A stretch of DNA of 64,000 nt from Ktedonobacterales bacterium (GCA_036557285.1 DATBHW010000034.1:21861-85860); one strand, 5' to 3'. Counted from the first letter of the stretch, positions 18,168 to 26,773 are shown. Numbers and translations: made by a program. Notes: generated from the sequence alone by a model not told the origin.

Positions 18168-18183
18168 TGTTTCACGTGAAACA
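18168..18183. other. parS: parS site 4
   Basis: Perfect TGTTTCACGTGAAACA. The flanks (ACAACCGATCAGATA before, TATC after) are repeated around site 6, 108 bp away, pointing to local duplication. Confidence 0.92.
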
Positions 18184-18222
18184 TATCCGCACGCTTGGAT
18201 AGTCAGCTCATGATGAATGGAG

Positions 18223-18238
18223 TGTTTCACGTGAAACA
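18223..18238. other. parS: parS site 5
   Basis: Perfect TGTTTCACGTGAAACA, in the gap between the metalloprotease-like gene and the GH31 gene. Confidence 0.92.
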
Positions 18239-18275
18239 TTTTTTATCAATCTGATGCTATACAACCGATCAGATA

Positions 18276-18291
18276 TGTTTCACGTGAAACA
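18276..18291. other. parS: parS site 6
   Basis: Perfect TGTTTCACGTGAAACA with the same left flank as site 4. Confidence 0.92.
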
Positions 18292-18321
18292 TATCTGAGT
18301 GCTTGGCACGCGCTAAAGTGT

Positions 18322-18579
18322 GGTTCCACCAATTATCGGGGGCCACTGGTAGCGCCGCCTTCCAGGCGGCTAACGCTGCGCCAGGGCGAGCGTTCGCCCT
18401 CCAGGCCAGCGGACCAGCAGGCCAACGCTGGCCGCCAAGAAGGGACGCGCGAGCGACCAACGGAAGCGAGCATGGCCGCGCCCAGCGCGGTCAAGCGGCT
18501 CTGGCGAAGCCCTTCCCGAAGGGAGGCGGCGCTGCAAGTACCACGCCTCGCTTGCCAACACCTCAGATTTGGTAGAACC
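18322..18579. mobile_element. MITE copy 2 (258 bp) with 9-bp target duplication, abutting a parS
   Basis: Ends GGTTCCACCA and TGGTAGAACC. Flanked by CTAAAGTGT at 18313-18321 and 18580-18588. The right-hand duplication runs into the first three bases of parS site 7, so the element landed immediately next to a parS. The interior has repeat arms plus a GC-rich filler shared with other copies. Confidence 0.9.
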
Positions 18580-18585
18580 CTAAAG

Positions 18586-18601
18586 TGTTTCACGTGAAAC
18601 A
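18586..18601. other. parS: parS site 7
   Basis: Perfect TGTTTCACGTGAAACA, 57 bases before the GH31 start. A TATGCT at 18612-18617 lies 18 bases after its TTTCAC, so the site may overlap the GH31 promoter; this is weak. Confidence 0.92.
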
Positions 18602-18658
18602 TTTTACGCCATATGCTACCATCTATACCAACAGGCCATTAAGAAGGAGAACACGTGC

Positions 18659-21238
18659 ATGTCCGAAGCCCAACCGCCAGACTCGCCAGAAGAAGCGTCC
18701 CGCGCGCTGGCTCGCCCTGGCGCTGCCCCTCAGCCCACCTCCATTGACATCGGCCCCGCTGTCCTGACTGGCCGCGAGGGCCGCTGCTTCACCTTTACCG
18801 CCAGCGAGAGCCGCGCCCGCGTGCGCCTGACCATCCTGGCGGCTGATCTGGCGCGCGTGGACCTGCTGCCGGAGGGCCAGCAGGAGCCGCCGCGCTCCTG
18901 GGCCGTCGCTGAGCCAGAAGACGCCTGGCCGCTGGTTCCGCTGGAGGTCGAAGAAGCGCCAGATACCAGCCTGATCATTCGCGCGCCCGACATGGCGATC
19001 AGGGTTTCGCTCGCGCCCGAAGCGTTTCGCCTGGCGTTCTTCAACAGCGAAGGCGTCTTGCTCAGCGCGGATGCGCCCGACGCCCTGAGCATCACGCGGC
19101 AAGACCCAGGCCCGACACCCGCTATCGTACAGCGCGGCGAATGGGGAACGCGCTGCGCCAAAGTCCTGACGCCGGACGAGCATCTTTTTGGCTTCGGCGA
19201 ACGCACCGGCCCAATGAACAAACGCGGCTCGCGCTTCCTGCTCTGGAACACCGATCCGCTGGGGCCGCACGACGATAAAACCTGGGCCATGTATGCCGCG
19301 ATCCCCTTCTTCCTGAGCGTGCGCGAGCAGCCACCGCTGACCTATGGCATCTTTCTGGATAGCCCCGCCCTGACTGAGTTCGATCTGGGCGCTGCGCAGC
19401 CAGACCGCCTGACCTTTGGCGTGGGCGCGGGCGAAGGCGCGCTGACCTACTATTTCTTTGCGGGCACCGGCGAAGAGGCGTTGCAGACGATCCTGGCGCG
19501 CTACACCCGGCTCACCGGGCGCATGCCCTTGCCGCCGCGCTGGGCGCTGGGCAATCATCAGTGCCGCTGGAGCTACTATCCTGATAGCTGGGTGCGTAAG
19601 CTGGCCCGCGAGTTTCGCGCCCGCCAGATACCCTGCGACGCGCTCTGGCTGGACATTGACTATATGGACGGCTACCGCGACTTCACCTGGCATCCGCAGC
19701 GATTCCCCGACCCGCAGGGGCTGATCGCTGACCTCCACGAGCAGGGCTTTCGCGTCGTCACCATCCTTGATCCCGGCGTCAAGCAAGACCCGACGTATGC
19801 GGTCTATCAAGAGGGCGTGCGCCAGGGCTATTTCTGCGCGCTGCCGGACGGCCAGGTCTTTCATGGCCCCGTCTGGCCGGGTATGGCGGCTTTCCCTGAC
19901 TTCAGCCGCCCCGACGTGCGCAGGTGGTGGGGCGATCTGCACACGGCGCTGCTGGACGTGGGGGTGGATGGCATCTGGAACGATATGAACGAGCCGTCGC
20001 TGACCAGCCAGCTTGCCCCCGAACTGAATATACCCTGGGGCAGCACGCTGCCCCCGCAGGCGCGGCATGGCCCAGAGACAGGCGCGCTGCCGCATCTGGC
20101 TTTCCACAACGCCTATGGCTCGATGATGGCGCGGGCCGCCCGCGAAGGGCTGGAACGGCTGCGGCCTGATGAGCGTCCTTTCGTGCTGACGCGCTCGGCT
20201 TACGCGGGCGTGCAGCGTTACGCCGCGCTCTGGACGGGCGATAACTCCAGCATGTGGGAGCATCTGCGGCTGGCGATACCAATGTGCCTCAATATCGGGC
20301 TATCGGGCGTGGGGTTCGTGGGCGTGGATGTGGGCGGCTTCTGGGGCAGCGGCAACGCCGAACTGCTGACGCGTTGGACACAGCTTGGCGCGCTGCTGCC
20401 GTTCTGCCGCAACCACAGCAGCGCCCACACGATCCACCAGGAACCCTGGGCATTTGGCGAACCCTATGAGAGCATCAACCGCCGCTACCTGGAACTGCGC
20501 TATCGGCTGCTGCCCTATCTGACGACGCTCTTTTACGAAGCGGCGACGACTGGCGCGCCGATTATGCGCCCGCTTCTCTGGCACGCGCTCAACGATCAGA
20601 GCGCCTGGGAGATCGAGGATGAGTTTCTGCTGGGGCGCGATCTGCTGGCCGCGCCGGTCTATGAGCCAGGAGCCAGCACGCGCCGCCTGTATCTGCCTGC
20701 TGGCGAGTGGGCCTATTTCTGGTCGGGCGAGCGTTTTCATGGTCCGGCCTGGGTCGAGGTTCGCGCGCCGCTGGATGAACTGCCCCTGTTCGTGCGCGCC
20801 GGAGCCTTCTTGCCGCTGGGGCCGGTGATGCAGCATACAGGCGAGCGCGCCAGCGACCCGTTGACGCTGGCGCTCTACGTGCCAATGACTGATGGCGCGG
20901 GGGTATCTACGCTGTACGAGGATGACGGCCTGAGCAACGAGTATCGCAATGGGGCATTCTGCCTGACACGCTCCGGCTTTGCCTGGCAGGTGTCCGGCAG
21001 GCTTTCGATTACGCTAGAGCCGCCAGACGGCTCCTACCGGACTGAGCGCCACCAGCTTCAGCTAGAGGTTCATCTGCCCTTTGCGGCCAGCCGAGCACAG
21101 CCGCGTATACGGAGTGTGCTGCTGAATAAAGAGGCGCTAGAGGGCTGGCAGGCGCGCCCGACGCGCAATGAGGTGATCGTGACGCTCTCTCTGGACGAGA
21201 CCAGGGAGGCGCGAATAGTAGAGGTAATGTTAAGCTAG
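18659..21238 (+). CDS. glycoside hydrolase family 31 (alpha-glucosidase type)
   Basis: 859 residues. An N-terminal beta-sandwich (about 40-270) precedes a catalytic barrel. The GH31 nucleophile region is GIWNDMNEPS with Asp442. The acid/base is probably Asp528 in WTGDNSS. Substrate-binding motifs include LWLDIDYMDGYRDFTW, and distal beta domains with DELPLFVRAGAFLPLGP follow. No signal peptide is present, so it is predicted cytoplasmic and acts on alpha-glucosides or alpha-xylosides. The ATG at 18659 follows AAGGAGA. The stop codon lies inside a 52-bp palindrome containing parS site 8. Confidence 0.95.
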   Translation: MSEAQPPDSPEEASRALARPGAAPQPTSIDIGPAVLTGREGRCFTFTASESRARVRLTILAADLARVDLLPEGQQEPPRSWAVAEPEDAWPLVPLEVEEAPDTSLIIRAPDMAIRVSLAPEAFRLAFFNSEGVLLSADAPDALSITRQDPGPTPAIVQRGEWGTRCAKVLTPDEHLFGFGERTGPMNKRGSRFLLWNTDPLGPHDDKTWAMYAAIPFFLSVREQPPLTYGIFLDSPALTEFDLGAAQPDRLTFGVGAGEGALTYYFFAGTGEEALQTILARYTRLTGRMPLPPRWALGNHQCRWSYYPDSWVRKLAREFRARQIPCDALWLDIDYMDGYRDFTWHPQRFPDPQGLIADLHEQGFRVVTILDPGVKQDPTYAVYQEGVRQGYFCALPDGQVFHGPVWPGMAAFPDFSRPDVRRWWGDLHTALLDVGVDGIWNDMNEPSLTSQLAPELNIPWGSTLPPQARHGPETGALPHLAFHNAYGSMMARAAREGLERLRPDERPFVLTRSAYAGVQRYAALWTGDNSSMWEHLRLAIPMCLNIGLSGVGFVGVDVGGFWGSGNAELLTRWTQLGALLPFCRNHSSAHTIHQEPWAFGEPYESINRRYLELRYRLLPYLTTLFYEAATTGAPIMRPLLWHALNDQSAWEIEDEFLLGRDLLAAPVYEPGASTRRLYLPAGEWAYFWSGERFHGPAWVEVRAPLDELPLFVRAGAFLPLGPVMQHTGERASDPLTLALYVPMTDGAGVSTLYEDDGLSNEYRNGAFCLTRSGFAWQVSGRLSITLEPPDGSYRTERHQLQLEVHLPFAASRAQPRIRSVLLNKEALEGWQARPTRNEVIVTLSLDETREARIVEVMLS

Positions 21239-21282
21239 CGAGCAGTAGTGTTTCACGTGAAACACTACTGCTCGCTAGCTTA
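21231..21282. terminator. parS: 52-bp perfect palindrome containing parS site 8
   Basis: parS core TGTTTCACGTGAAACA at 21249-21264. Symmetry extends 26 bases each side (outer arm TAAGCTAGCGAGCAGTAG and complement) and includes the GH31 stop codon. It sits between convergent genes, so a terminator role alongside the parS role is likely. There is no long T-run. Confidence 0.85.
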
Positions 21283-21309
21283 TGGCTTCGGCAAGCTGAA
21301 ATCTGGTGT

Positions 21310-22140
21310 TTAGAAATTGCCGCTGGCTCCGCCGCCAGCATTGCCACCACCGAAGCCGCCGCTGGCCCCACCGCCAGCATTGCCACCACCGAAAGAACTG
21401 CCCCCACTAAAGCCGCTGTGGTGGGTGGAGCCACCCCCGAAGCCGCCATAAGGTGGGTGGCCGTCGAATGGGCCGCGACGCCGGGAGCGTGAACCGCCGA
21501 CAATGGCAGCGATCAGCCCTATGACGATCACGAAGCCAATACAAGGAATGAGGAGCAGATTAAAGGGGTTGAAATCGGTTCCTGTGGTGGGAACAATACC
21601 GGTGGTTGGGTCTCCGCTGCCAATGTCCCCGTTCGTGGGATCGGTTCCTGTGTTTCCGGTATTGTCTCCTGAATTGGGTGAAGAGCTTTGCAAGCTATCG
21701 CGCAGTGAATCAATGGCGGCGATGGTTGCGCCGGTATAGTCGCCTTCGCCGAAGGCGTTTCTGAAGGCGTTAACGGCGTCATTATACTGGCTGTCTGTCA
21801 ATGGGAGTGCTTTGCCGCCAAAGATGGCGATGTGTCGCTGGACGGTGTCAATGTTGATCACCAGAGTGTTGACATCACTGACAGCGTCTCGCGTTTGCTG
21901 GTCAAACTCGTCAGCACTGCCAGTGAAGCTGTTAGTGGTGAAGATGCGGATAGGATCTGGCAGCGTGGCTGCCTCGTTTTGCACTTGCTCAGTATTCAAG
22001 ACGTGCGCGTCATCGTGAACTTCGACGCTGGCGGCACGCGCTGTGGGCGCGGCGATGAGCAGCAGCCCCAGCGCGGCGAAGAGCGCCGACACACCCAGGA
22101 CCGGCCACCAGATGCGTGGCCGTCCCGTATGAGCGATCAT
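21310..22140 (-). CDS. TPM-domain membrane protein with glycine-rich tail
   Basis: 276 residues. A signal-anchor helix (about 10-35, ending ARAASVEVHDDAHVL) precedes a TPM-type domain (about 40-150). A Thr/Gly/Pro-rich low-complexity linker follows, then a second helix (about 200-222), an Arg-rich stop and a Gly/Ser tail with repeated GGNAGGGAS. The layout (signal, TPM, helix, Gly-rich tail) matches YgcG-like exported proteins. The ATG at 22140 is chosen for its Lys-free signal start and the AAAGGA upstream. Role in the envelope, not defined. Confidence 0.75.
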   Translation of the reverse strand: MIAHTGRPRIWWPVLGVSALFAALGLLLIAAPTARAASVEVHDDAHVLNTEQVQNEAATLPDPIRIFTTNSFTGSADEFDQQTRDAVSDVNTLVINIDTVQRHIAIFGGKALPLTDSQYNDAVNAFRNAFGEGDYTGATIAAIDSLRDSLQSSSPNSGDNTGNTGTDPTNGDIGSGDPTTGIVPTTGTDFNPFNLLLIPCIGFVIVIGLIAAIVGGSRSRRRGPFDGHPPYGGFGGGSTHHSGFSGGSSFGGGNAGGGASGGFGGGNAGGGASGNF

Positions 22141-22249
22141 GGATGTCCTTTCTTTCCTTCCTTGCTCGACACCAATCAAGGCTACCGATCAGATTATAGC
22201 AGGTATCCGCCACTTTTACAGCGTCACCCTGCCCCAGAGGGGCAGCGGG

Positions 22250-22362
22250 CGCCTGCGCGGCGGTGGGCCGCCTGGAAGGCGGCGCTACAAGTGGCGTGCG
22301 CCTGGAAGGGCGATGGTGGCAATAGCGCGGCGGTGGGCCGCCAGGATGGCGGCGCTACGAGT
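22250..22362. repeat. dispersed palindromic repeats
   Basis: Two units of the GGCGGCGCTACAAGTGGC type separated by a GCGCCTGGAAGGGCG spacer. From about here rightward the units outside MITEs mostly appear in this orientation. In the first 17 kb they are mostly reversed. Confidence 0.75.
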
Positions 22363-22924
22363 GACGGAGGGCGGCGCGGATTTGGTGAAGCAGGCCAGCA
22401 TAATCAAAGCTGTGCGGCGTGGTGGTGTTGATTTCGACGACCTGGCCGCCAAGGGCAAGCGGCGTAAGCCGCCCTTGTAAGAGCCGCTCTTTGTTTTGTT
22501 CAATCCATTCCCGATCCTGATGGCTGGCATGTCGTTCTAACGTTCCGGCACGCGCCAGGAAGCGATCCAGGAGAACCTGCCCATCTGCCCTGCACAGAAT
22601 CTGAAACGGCTCGAAATCGTACCGGTGTTGCAGACGAAGAAACTCGGCAGTTCGTAATGCGGGGCGACCAAAAAATCCCTCGACAATGAGCGATTGGCCC
22701 GCTGCTAACACCAGGCCCGCGACGTGGTAGAGGAGGGCAAACGTGGCCGAGCCAAGCGCAGGGGGGAGGCCGTTGCTGCGACAATCAAGCGCGTCGTAGA
22801 GGGTCTCATGCAGGTCATCCCTGGAGAAGACCGGGAGCGCCGCATCTGCCGCGAGCCGTTTTGCCAGGGTGGTCTTGCCGGTTCCGGGCAAGCCGTTCAC
22901 GATATATACTACTGGCTTTCTCAT
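22355..22924 (-). CDS. AAA-type P-loop kinase (Zeta/Cpt-like)
   Basis: 189 residues. Walker A GLPGTGKTT lies at residues 11-19 directly after the first strand (VVYIVN). SRDDLHETLYD follows where nucleoside- and aminoglycoside-kinase-like P-loop proteins have their catalytic Asp; then comes a hydrophobic strand SLIVEGFF and a C-terminal helical lid with several Arg (FLARAGTLERH). It probably phosphorylates a small molecule. Specificity is not predictable. The ATG at 22924 is 24 bases from MITE copy 3; the RBS is weak. Confidence 0.75.
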   Translation of the reverse strand: MRKPVVYIVNGLPGTGKTTLAKRLAADAALPVFSRDDLHETLYDALDCRSNGLPPALGSATFALLYHVAGLVLAAGQSLIVEGFFGRPALRTAEFLRLQHRYDFEPFQILCRADGQVLLDRFLARAGTLERHASHQDREWIEQNKERLLQGRLTPLALGGQVVEINTTTPHSFDYAGLLHQIRAALRHS

Positions 22925-22947
22925 GCTGATCGGGCTGACTTTCGTCC

Positions 22948-23172
22948 GGTTCCACCAAAAATGAGGTGTTAGCAAGCGAGACCTGTTACTTGTAGCGCCG
23001 CCGTCTCGGCGGCCAACGTTGGCCTGCTGGTCCGCTGGCCTGGAGGGCGAACGCTCGCCCTGGCGAAGCGGTGGCCGCCAAGATGGCGGCGCTACAGGTA
23101 CACCATCCCCGCAGCCCCCTGCCGCCTGGAAGGCGGCGCTACAAGTGGCAACCCCCAATAGTTGGCGGAACC
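22948..23172. mobile_element. MITE copy 3 (225 bp) with 9-bp target duplication
   Basis: Ends GGTTCCACCA and TTGGCGGAACC. Flanked by CTTTCGTCC at 22939-22947 and 23173-23181. The interior has CTTGTAGCGCCGCC and GGCGGCGCTACAAG arms. Confidence 0.9.
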
Positions 23173-23189
23173 CTTTCGTCCTACGCCGC

Positions 23190-23218
23190 TTGACAGAAGC
23201 GACACCGCCTGCTATACT
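23190..23218 (+). promoter_or_regulatory. sigma70-type promoter
   Basis: TTGACA (23190-23195), a 17-base gap and TATACT (23213-23218). It drives a leader of ~315 nt that ends at the gene at 23540. Confidence 0.85.
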
Positions 23219-23301
23219 AAGGTTGCTCGGAACAAGAAGTCTTGCTCCGAGCCGGACCGAACGGCATGACGCAGCGACGTAGTAAACATCGCCACGTCAT
23301 T

Positions 23302-23395
23302 ACCCCAACCCTGGCGAGACCAGGAGTGGGGCTTTGGGCATTCTACCATCTGGACTCTCTTCGGAGAGTGTTTGCTCCTCGGCCTCCTCCTGCAA
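23302..23395 (+). promoter_or_regulatory. conserved leader element, copy 5
   Basis: Contains the shared core seen upstream of the four P22_AR_N genes: ACCCCA, about 20 bases, TGGGGCTT, then GGCATTCTACCATC. An ACTCTC-TTCG-GAGAGT hairpin follows. The third, GGCCATC-type hairpin of the other copies is not clear here. It lies in a transcribed leader, so an RNA-level role is plausible. Confidence 0.55.
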
Positions 23396-23539
23396 ACGGT
23401 TGGGACGCCACTTGTTATCAGGGGAACGCGCGGCTTGCGCTCCCCTGCTCTGGCAAGCCGGGTGTTTTCCACTGCATCAGGCGGGGGCCGTTTCGGCGTC
23501 TTGAGTTGTTCGCTCACGAAGTCGAAAGGAGTCTCTCTC

Positions 23540-23998
23540 ATGGCAATCCCAGGTGGTTTCCCACCCCCTCCGCCGCGTCCACCCTTTGGCCGCTACCGTT
23601 TCTCGAACCCGCTGCGCCGCGAATACGGCATCCGCTTGCTTACGCTGACCCTGCCGGAGCCGCTGCGGCTTGTCCTGACCCGCGCCCTGCGCCGCCCTCC
23701 GCTCTTTGACGGCCAGCAGACGCCGCTGGCGGTGCAGAGCGCCCACTGCCGCCGCCTGAACGATGCCGAGTTAGCGCGCGCCAGCCAGCAGACGAAAAGC
23801 ACGCTGGTGCTGACCGAGGTGGAGGTGACGCGGCGCACGCTTGAAGCGCCGCTGGGCAGTATCAGCCGGATGACGCGCAATACGCTGCTGATCGCGCAGG
23901 GCGTGCAACTACGCCGTCTGTATCTGGCGCTGGTGGCGCAGTTGGGTCAGGCGGCTGCGCTGGCGGTCTTCCAGCAGGCGCTGGAGGCGGTGGGGTAG
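23540..23998 (+). CDS. hypothetical protein with proline-rich start
   Basis: 152 residues. A Pro-rich N-terminus (GGFPPPPPRPPFGRYR) leads into a basic, mostly helical body with repeated Leu/Arg heptad-like patterns (EPLRLVLTRALRRPP; LRRLYLALVAQLGQAAALAV). No signal peptide, membrane helix or catalytic motif is visible. AAAGGAG lies 9 bases before the ATG at 23540. It has a strong promoter and a long leader with the conserved element shared with the antirepressor-family loci, so it may be controlled with them. I do not recognise the family. Confidence 0.65.
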   Translation: MAIPGGFPPPPPRPPFGRYRFSNPLRREYGIRLLTLTLPEPLRLVLTRALRRPPLFDGQQTPLAVQSAHCRRLNDAELARASQQTKSTLVLTEVEVTRRTLEAPLGSISRMTRNTLLIAQGVQLRRLYLALVAQLGQAAALAVFQQALEAVG

Positions 23999-23999
23999 C

Positions 24000-24592
24000 C
24001 GCCCCCATCCCCAGCGGTCATTACTGAAGCCGAGGTTGGCTGGCGGCTGAAGGCCGCGCCTGCGGCCTGGGCTGCTTGCCTCGGCTGGGCCTCGTCGAGC
24101 GAGAGGTCCTCGCTCCCGTTGGTCGCTCGCGCAGCCCAGTTCCCGCATTCTCCCTCGCTGCGCTCGGTCGCGGGCCGCTGCTGTTGCCCCGTCCTCTCGC
24201 TCGCTACGCTCGCTCGCGCGCCCGCGCCTGGAGGCTGCGCCGCCAAGCCTCCCTGCGGAGGCTCCCCGCCCGAATAGCGCGGGGATTGCGACGAGGGCGA
24301 CGTGCACGCTGGCGCGGCGATGGGCCGCCAGGGACGGCGGCGGTACAGGCGGCGTTGGCCTGGAAGGGTAGTGGTGGCAATAGCGCGGCGGTGGGCCGCC
24401 TTCCAGGCGGCGCTACAAGTAGCGGGCGCGCGGGCGCGGCGGTGGGCCGCCAGGGATGGCGGCGGTACAGGCGGCGTTGGCGTGCAAGGGCGACGGGCGC
24501 GCGGGCGCGGCGGTGAGCCGCCAGGGATGGCGGCGCTACAAGTGGCGGCGGGTTGGCCGCCTGGAAGGCGGCGGTATAGGTGGGGGAGCAGG
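24000..24592. repeat. long composite of dispersed repeats
   Basis: GC-rich filler followed by at least five units of the type GGCCGCCAGGGATGGCGGCG with GTACAGGCGGC or CTACAAGTGGC ends. No gene is supported in 23999-24600. Confidence 0.75.
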
Positions 24593-24600
24593 CGCGCTTC

Positions 24601-24630
24601 TTGACGTGGGCGCCGCCAGTTTGGTATGCT
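24601..24630 (+). promoter_or_regulatory. sigma70-type promoter of the RCK-domain gene
   Basis: TTGACG (24601-24606), an 18-base gap and TATGCT (24625-24630), 64 bases before the start codon at 24694. Confidence 0.7.
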
Positions 24631-24693
24631 CTGGTTGGGCAGCTTGCTCTTGAGGGGCAGGTGTCTGTATTCTGGGCAAGGGGAGAGCCAGCG

Positions 24694-26502
24694 ATGGGGC
24701 AGACTACTCCGGCGGGCCGCAGGGCAAGGCGCAGCCGCCAACTACGCCGCCACTATTCTGTGTGGCGGTTGTTCCGGGCGAATCTGTATGATCTGGCGCT
24801 GCTGGCGCGGGAGTCGTCAACAGTGCTGGTGGGCTTTGCGCTGGTTGCTCTGATCGGGACGTTGTATTTTCACTTTTTCTATCGCCCACGATTGGATTTG
24901 CATCTGGCGCTCTATCAGGCGGTGAAGCTGCTGCTCTTTGCGAGCGAGGAGAAGCTGCCCGCCGATCTTCCGGGGCAGGCGCTTTTCTTTGCTGCGCCGC
25001 TGCTTGGGTTGGCGCTGCTGGCGCAGGGTGCGCTCAATTTTGGGCGGCTGATTCTGGATAAGAGCAATCGTCGTGACGCCTGGCAGGTTGCGTTGGCTTC
25101 GACGTATCGCCGCCATGTGATCGTGTGCGGATTAGGGCATGTTGGCCTGCGGGTGGTGACGCTCTTGCTGGAGGCAGGCTCGGATGTGGTGGTGATCGAG
25201 CGCGATGCGGCGAGCGAGTTCATCAGCCGGGCGCTGCACTTGAAAGTTCCGGTGGTGATTGGCGACGCGCGCGAGCCAGCGACGCTGGGCCAGGCGGGGT
25301 TGAAGTACGCGCGAGCGATTGTGGCCGATGTGAATAATGATCTGCTCAATATTGAGATTGCGCTGGCGGCGCGTGCGGGGCAGCCAGGCATCAAGACGAT
25401 TCTGCGCATCTTCAGTGAGGAGCTTGATCGCAATCTGGAGCGGAGCTTTGGCCTGAACACGGTTTTTAGCGTGCCGGCGCTGGCGGCGGCAACGCTGGCG
25501 GCGGCGGCGGTGAGCCATCAGATTGATTATGTGTTGACGTTGGATGACAATGCCGACTTGCTTGGTGTGTCGCATTTGACGATTCAGGCTGGCAGCGAGT
25601 TTGCGGGGCCGCTGTGGAAGTTCGAGGAGGGCGAGGGGGTGCGGGTGCTGGCGTATGAGAACGCTGCTGGCCGAGCGGGGCAGCCGCTTGCTGCGCAAGA
25701 ACTGAAGGCAGGGGATCGGCTGGTGGTACTTGGTTCGCTGGATGCGCTGGAGACGCTGAGCCTGAAGGTGTTGAGCGGTGATCAGATGGGGGCGCTTTCG
25801 ACGGGGCGCGGGGGCCAGCCGGGCCAGCGGCTGGATCATGTGGTTGTGTGTGGGTTGGGCAAGGTGGGTTATCGGGTGGTGCAGCGCCTGTATGGTCTTC
25901 ACCCACGCCCGCAGATTACGGTGATCCATGTGGATGATGGGGAGATTTCGTTCTCGAAGCAGATCAGGGGTCTTGAGGGGGTGAGACGGATCATCGGGGA
26001 TGCCCGCGATATAGAGACGCTCCAGAAGGCGGCGGTGCATCAGGCGACGACGATTGCGGCGGTGACTTCGGATGATCTGGTGAATCTTCAGATTGGTCTG
26101 GCGGCGCGGCGCGCGCATCCGCACCTGCATCTGGTGCTGCGGGTGTTCAGCGATACGCTGGCGGAGAAGCTGGGCGAACTATTTCATATTTCGACGACGT
26201 ACAGTACGTCGGAACTGGCTGGCTCGACGCTGGCGGCGGCGGCGATTCTAGGTGGGGTGAGCCAGGCGTTCTTTGTTGGCAATCGGCTGCTTGCCAGTGA
26301 CGGGTATGTTGTTCGCGCGGGCGCGAGGCTGGTGGGCAAGCGTGTTCAGGCGATTCGGGATGAGGAGCAGGCGCTGGTGATCGCGCTGCGGCGGGAGGGG
26401 AGGCTGATGACGCTGCCGCCGCTGGAGATGGTGGTGGCGGCTGAGGATGAGTTGACGCTGCTGGGAGGGCTGGATGCGCTGGGGCGGCTGCGCGGGGGGT
26501 GA
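24694..26502 (+). CDS. membrane protein with two RCK (TrkA-N/TrkA-C) modules
   Basis: 602 residues. A basic N-terminus precedes two hydrophobic helices (about 42-65 and 92-115). Two tandem nucleotide-binding RCK domains follow, each with a GxGxxG loop (VCGLGHVG and VCGLGKVG) and a TrkA-C-like segment (GSEFAGPLWKF; GARLVGKRVQAI). The fold pattern is that of a calcium- or nucleotide-gated K+ channel. However, the segment between the helices lacks a TVGYG-type selectivity filter (it reads LLLFASEEKLPADLPGQ). It may be a regulatory subunit or a castor/pollux-like channel. The ATG at 24694 is preceded by GGGGAGAG. Confidence 0.83.
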   Translation: MGQTTPAGRRARRSRQLRRHYSVWRLFRANLYDLALLARESSTVLVGFALVALIGTLYFHFFYRPRLDLHLALYQAVKLLLFASEEKLPADLPGQALFFAAPLLGLALLAQGALNFGRLILDKSNRRDAWQVALASTYRRHVIVCGLGHVGLRVVTLLLEAGSDVVVIERDAASEFISRALHLKVPVVIGDAREPATLGQAGLKYARAIVADVNNDLLNIEIALAARAGQPGIKTILRIFSEELDRNLERSFGLNTVFSVPALAAATLAAAAVSHQIDYVLTLDDNADLLGVSHLTIQAGSEFAGPLWKFEEGEGVRVLAYENAAGRAGQPLAAQELKAGDRLVVLGSLDALETLSLKVLSGDQMGALSTGRGGQPGQRLDHVVVCGLGKVGYRVVQRLYGLHPRPQITVIHVDDGEISFSKQIRGLEGVRRIIGDARDIETLQKAAVHQATTIAAVTSDDLVNLQIGLAARRAHPHLHLVLRVFSDTLAEKLGELFHISTTYSTSELAGSTLAAAAILGGVSQAFFVGNRLLASDGYVVRAGARLVGKRVQAIRDEEQALVIALRREGRLMTLPPLEMVVAAEDELTLLGGLDALGRLRGG

Positions 26503-26720
26503 AGGCCGCGCCCGGAGGCTGCGCCGCCCTGGCGATTGAAGTCGCGGCTAGGGGCGTCTGCGGACGCCGCCAAGTCCGTCTACACGGACTCCCCACCCGT
26601 ATTGGCGCGGCGTGCGCGCTGTGGCAGCGGAAGCAATAGCGCGGCGGTGGGCCGCCAGGGATGGCGGCGGTACAAGCGGCGGTGGGCCGCCAGGGATGGC
26701 GGGGGTACGAGTGGTGGTTT
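26503..26720. repeat. dispersed palindromic repeats
   Basis: GC-rich filler (GCGATTGAAGTCGCGGCTAG-like) and three units of the GGGCCGCCAGGGATGGCGG type. No gene is supported. Confidence 0.7.
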
Positions 26721-26773
26721 GGTATGATGGGTTCAGGTCAGGTTTTCGAGTCAGGTTCTAAAGGAGGCTCCAG

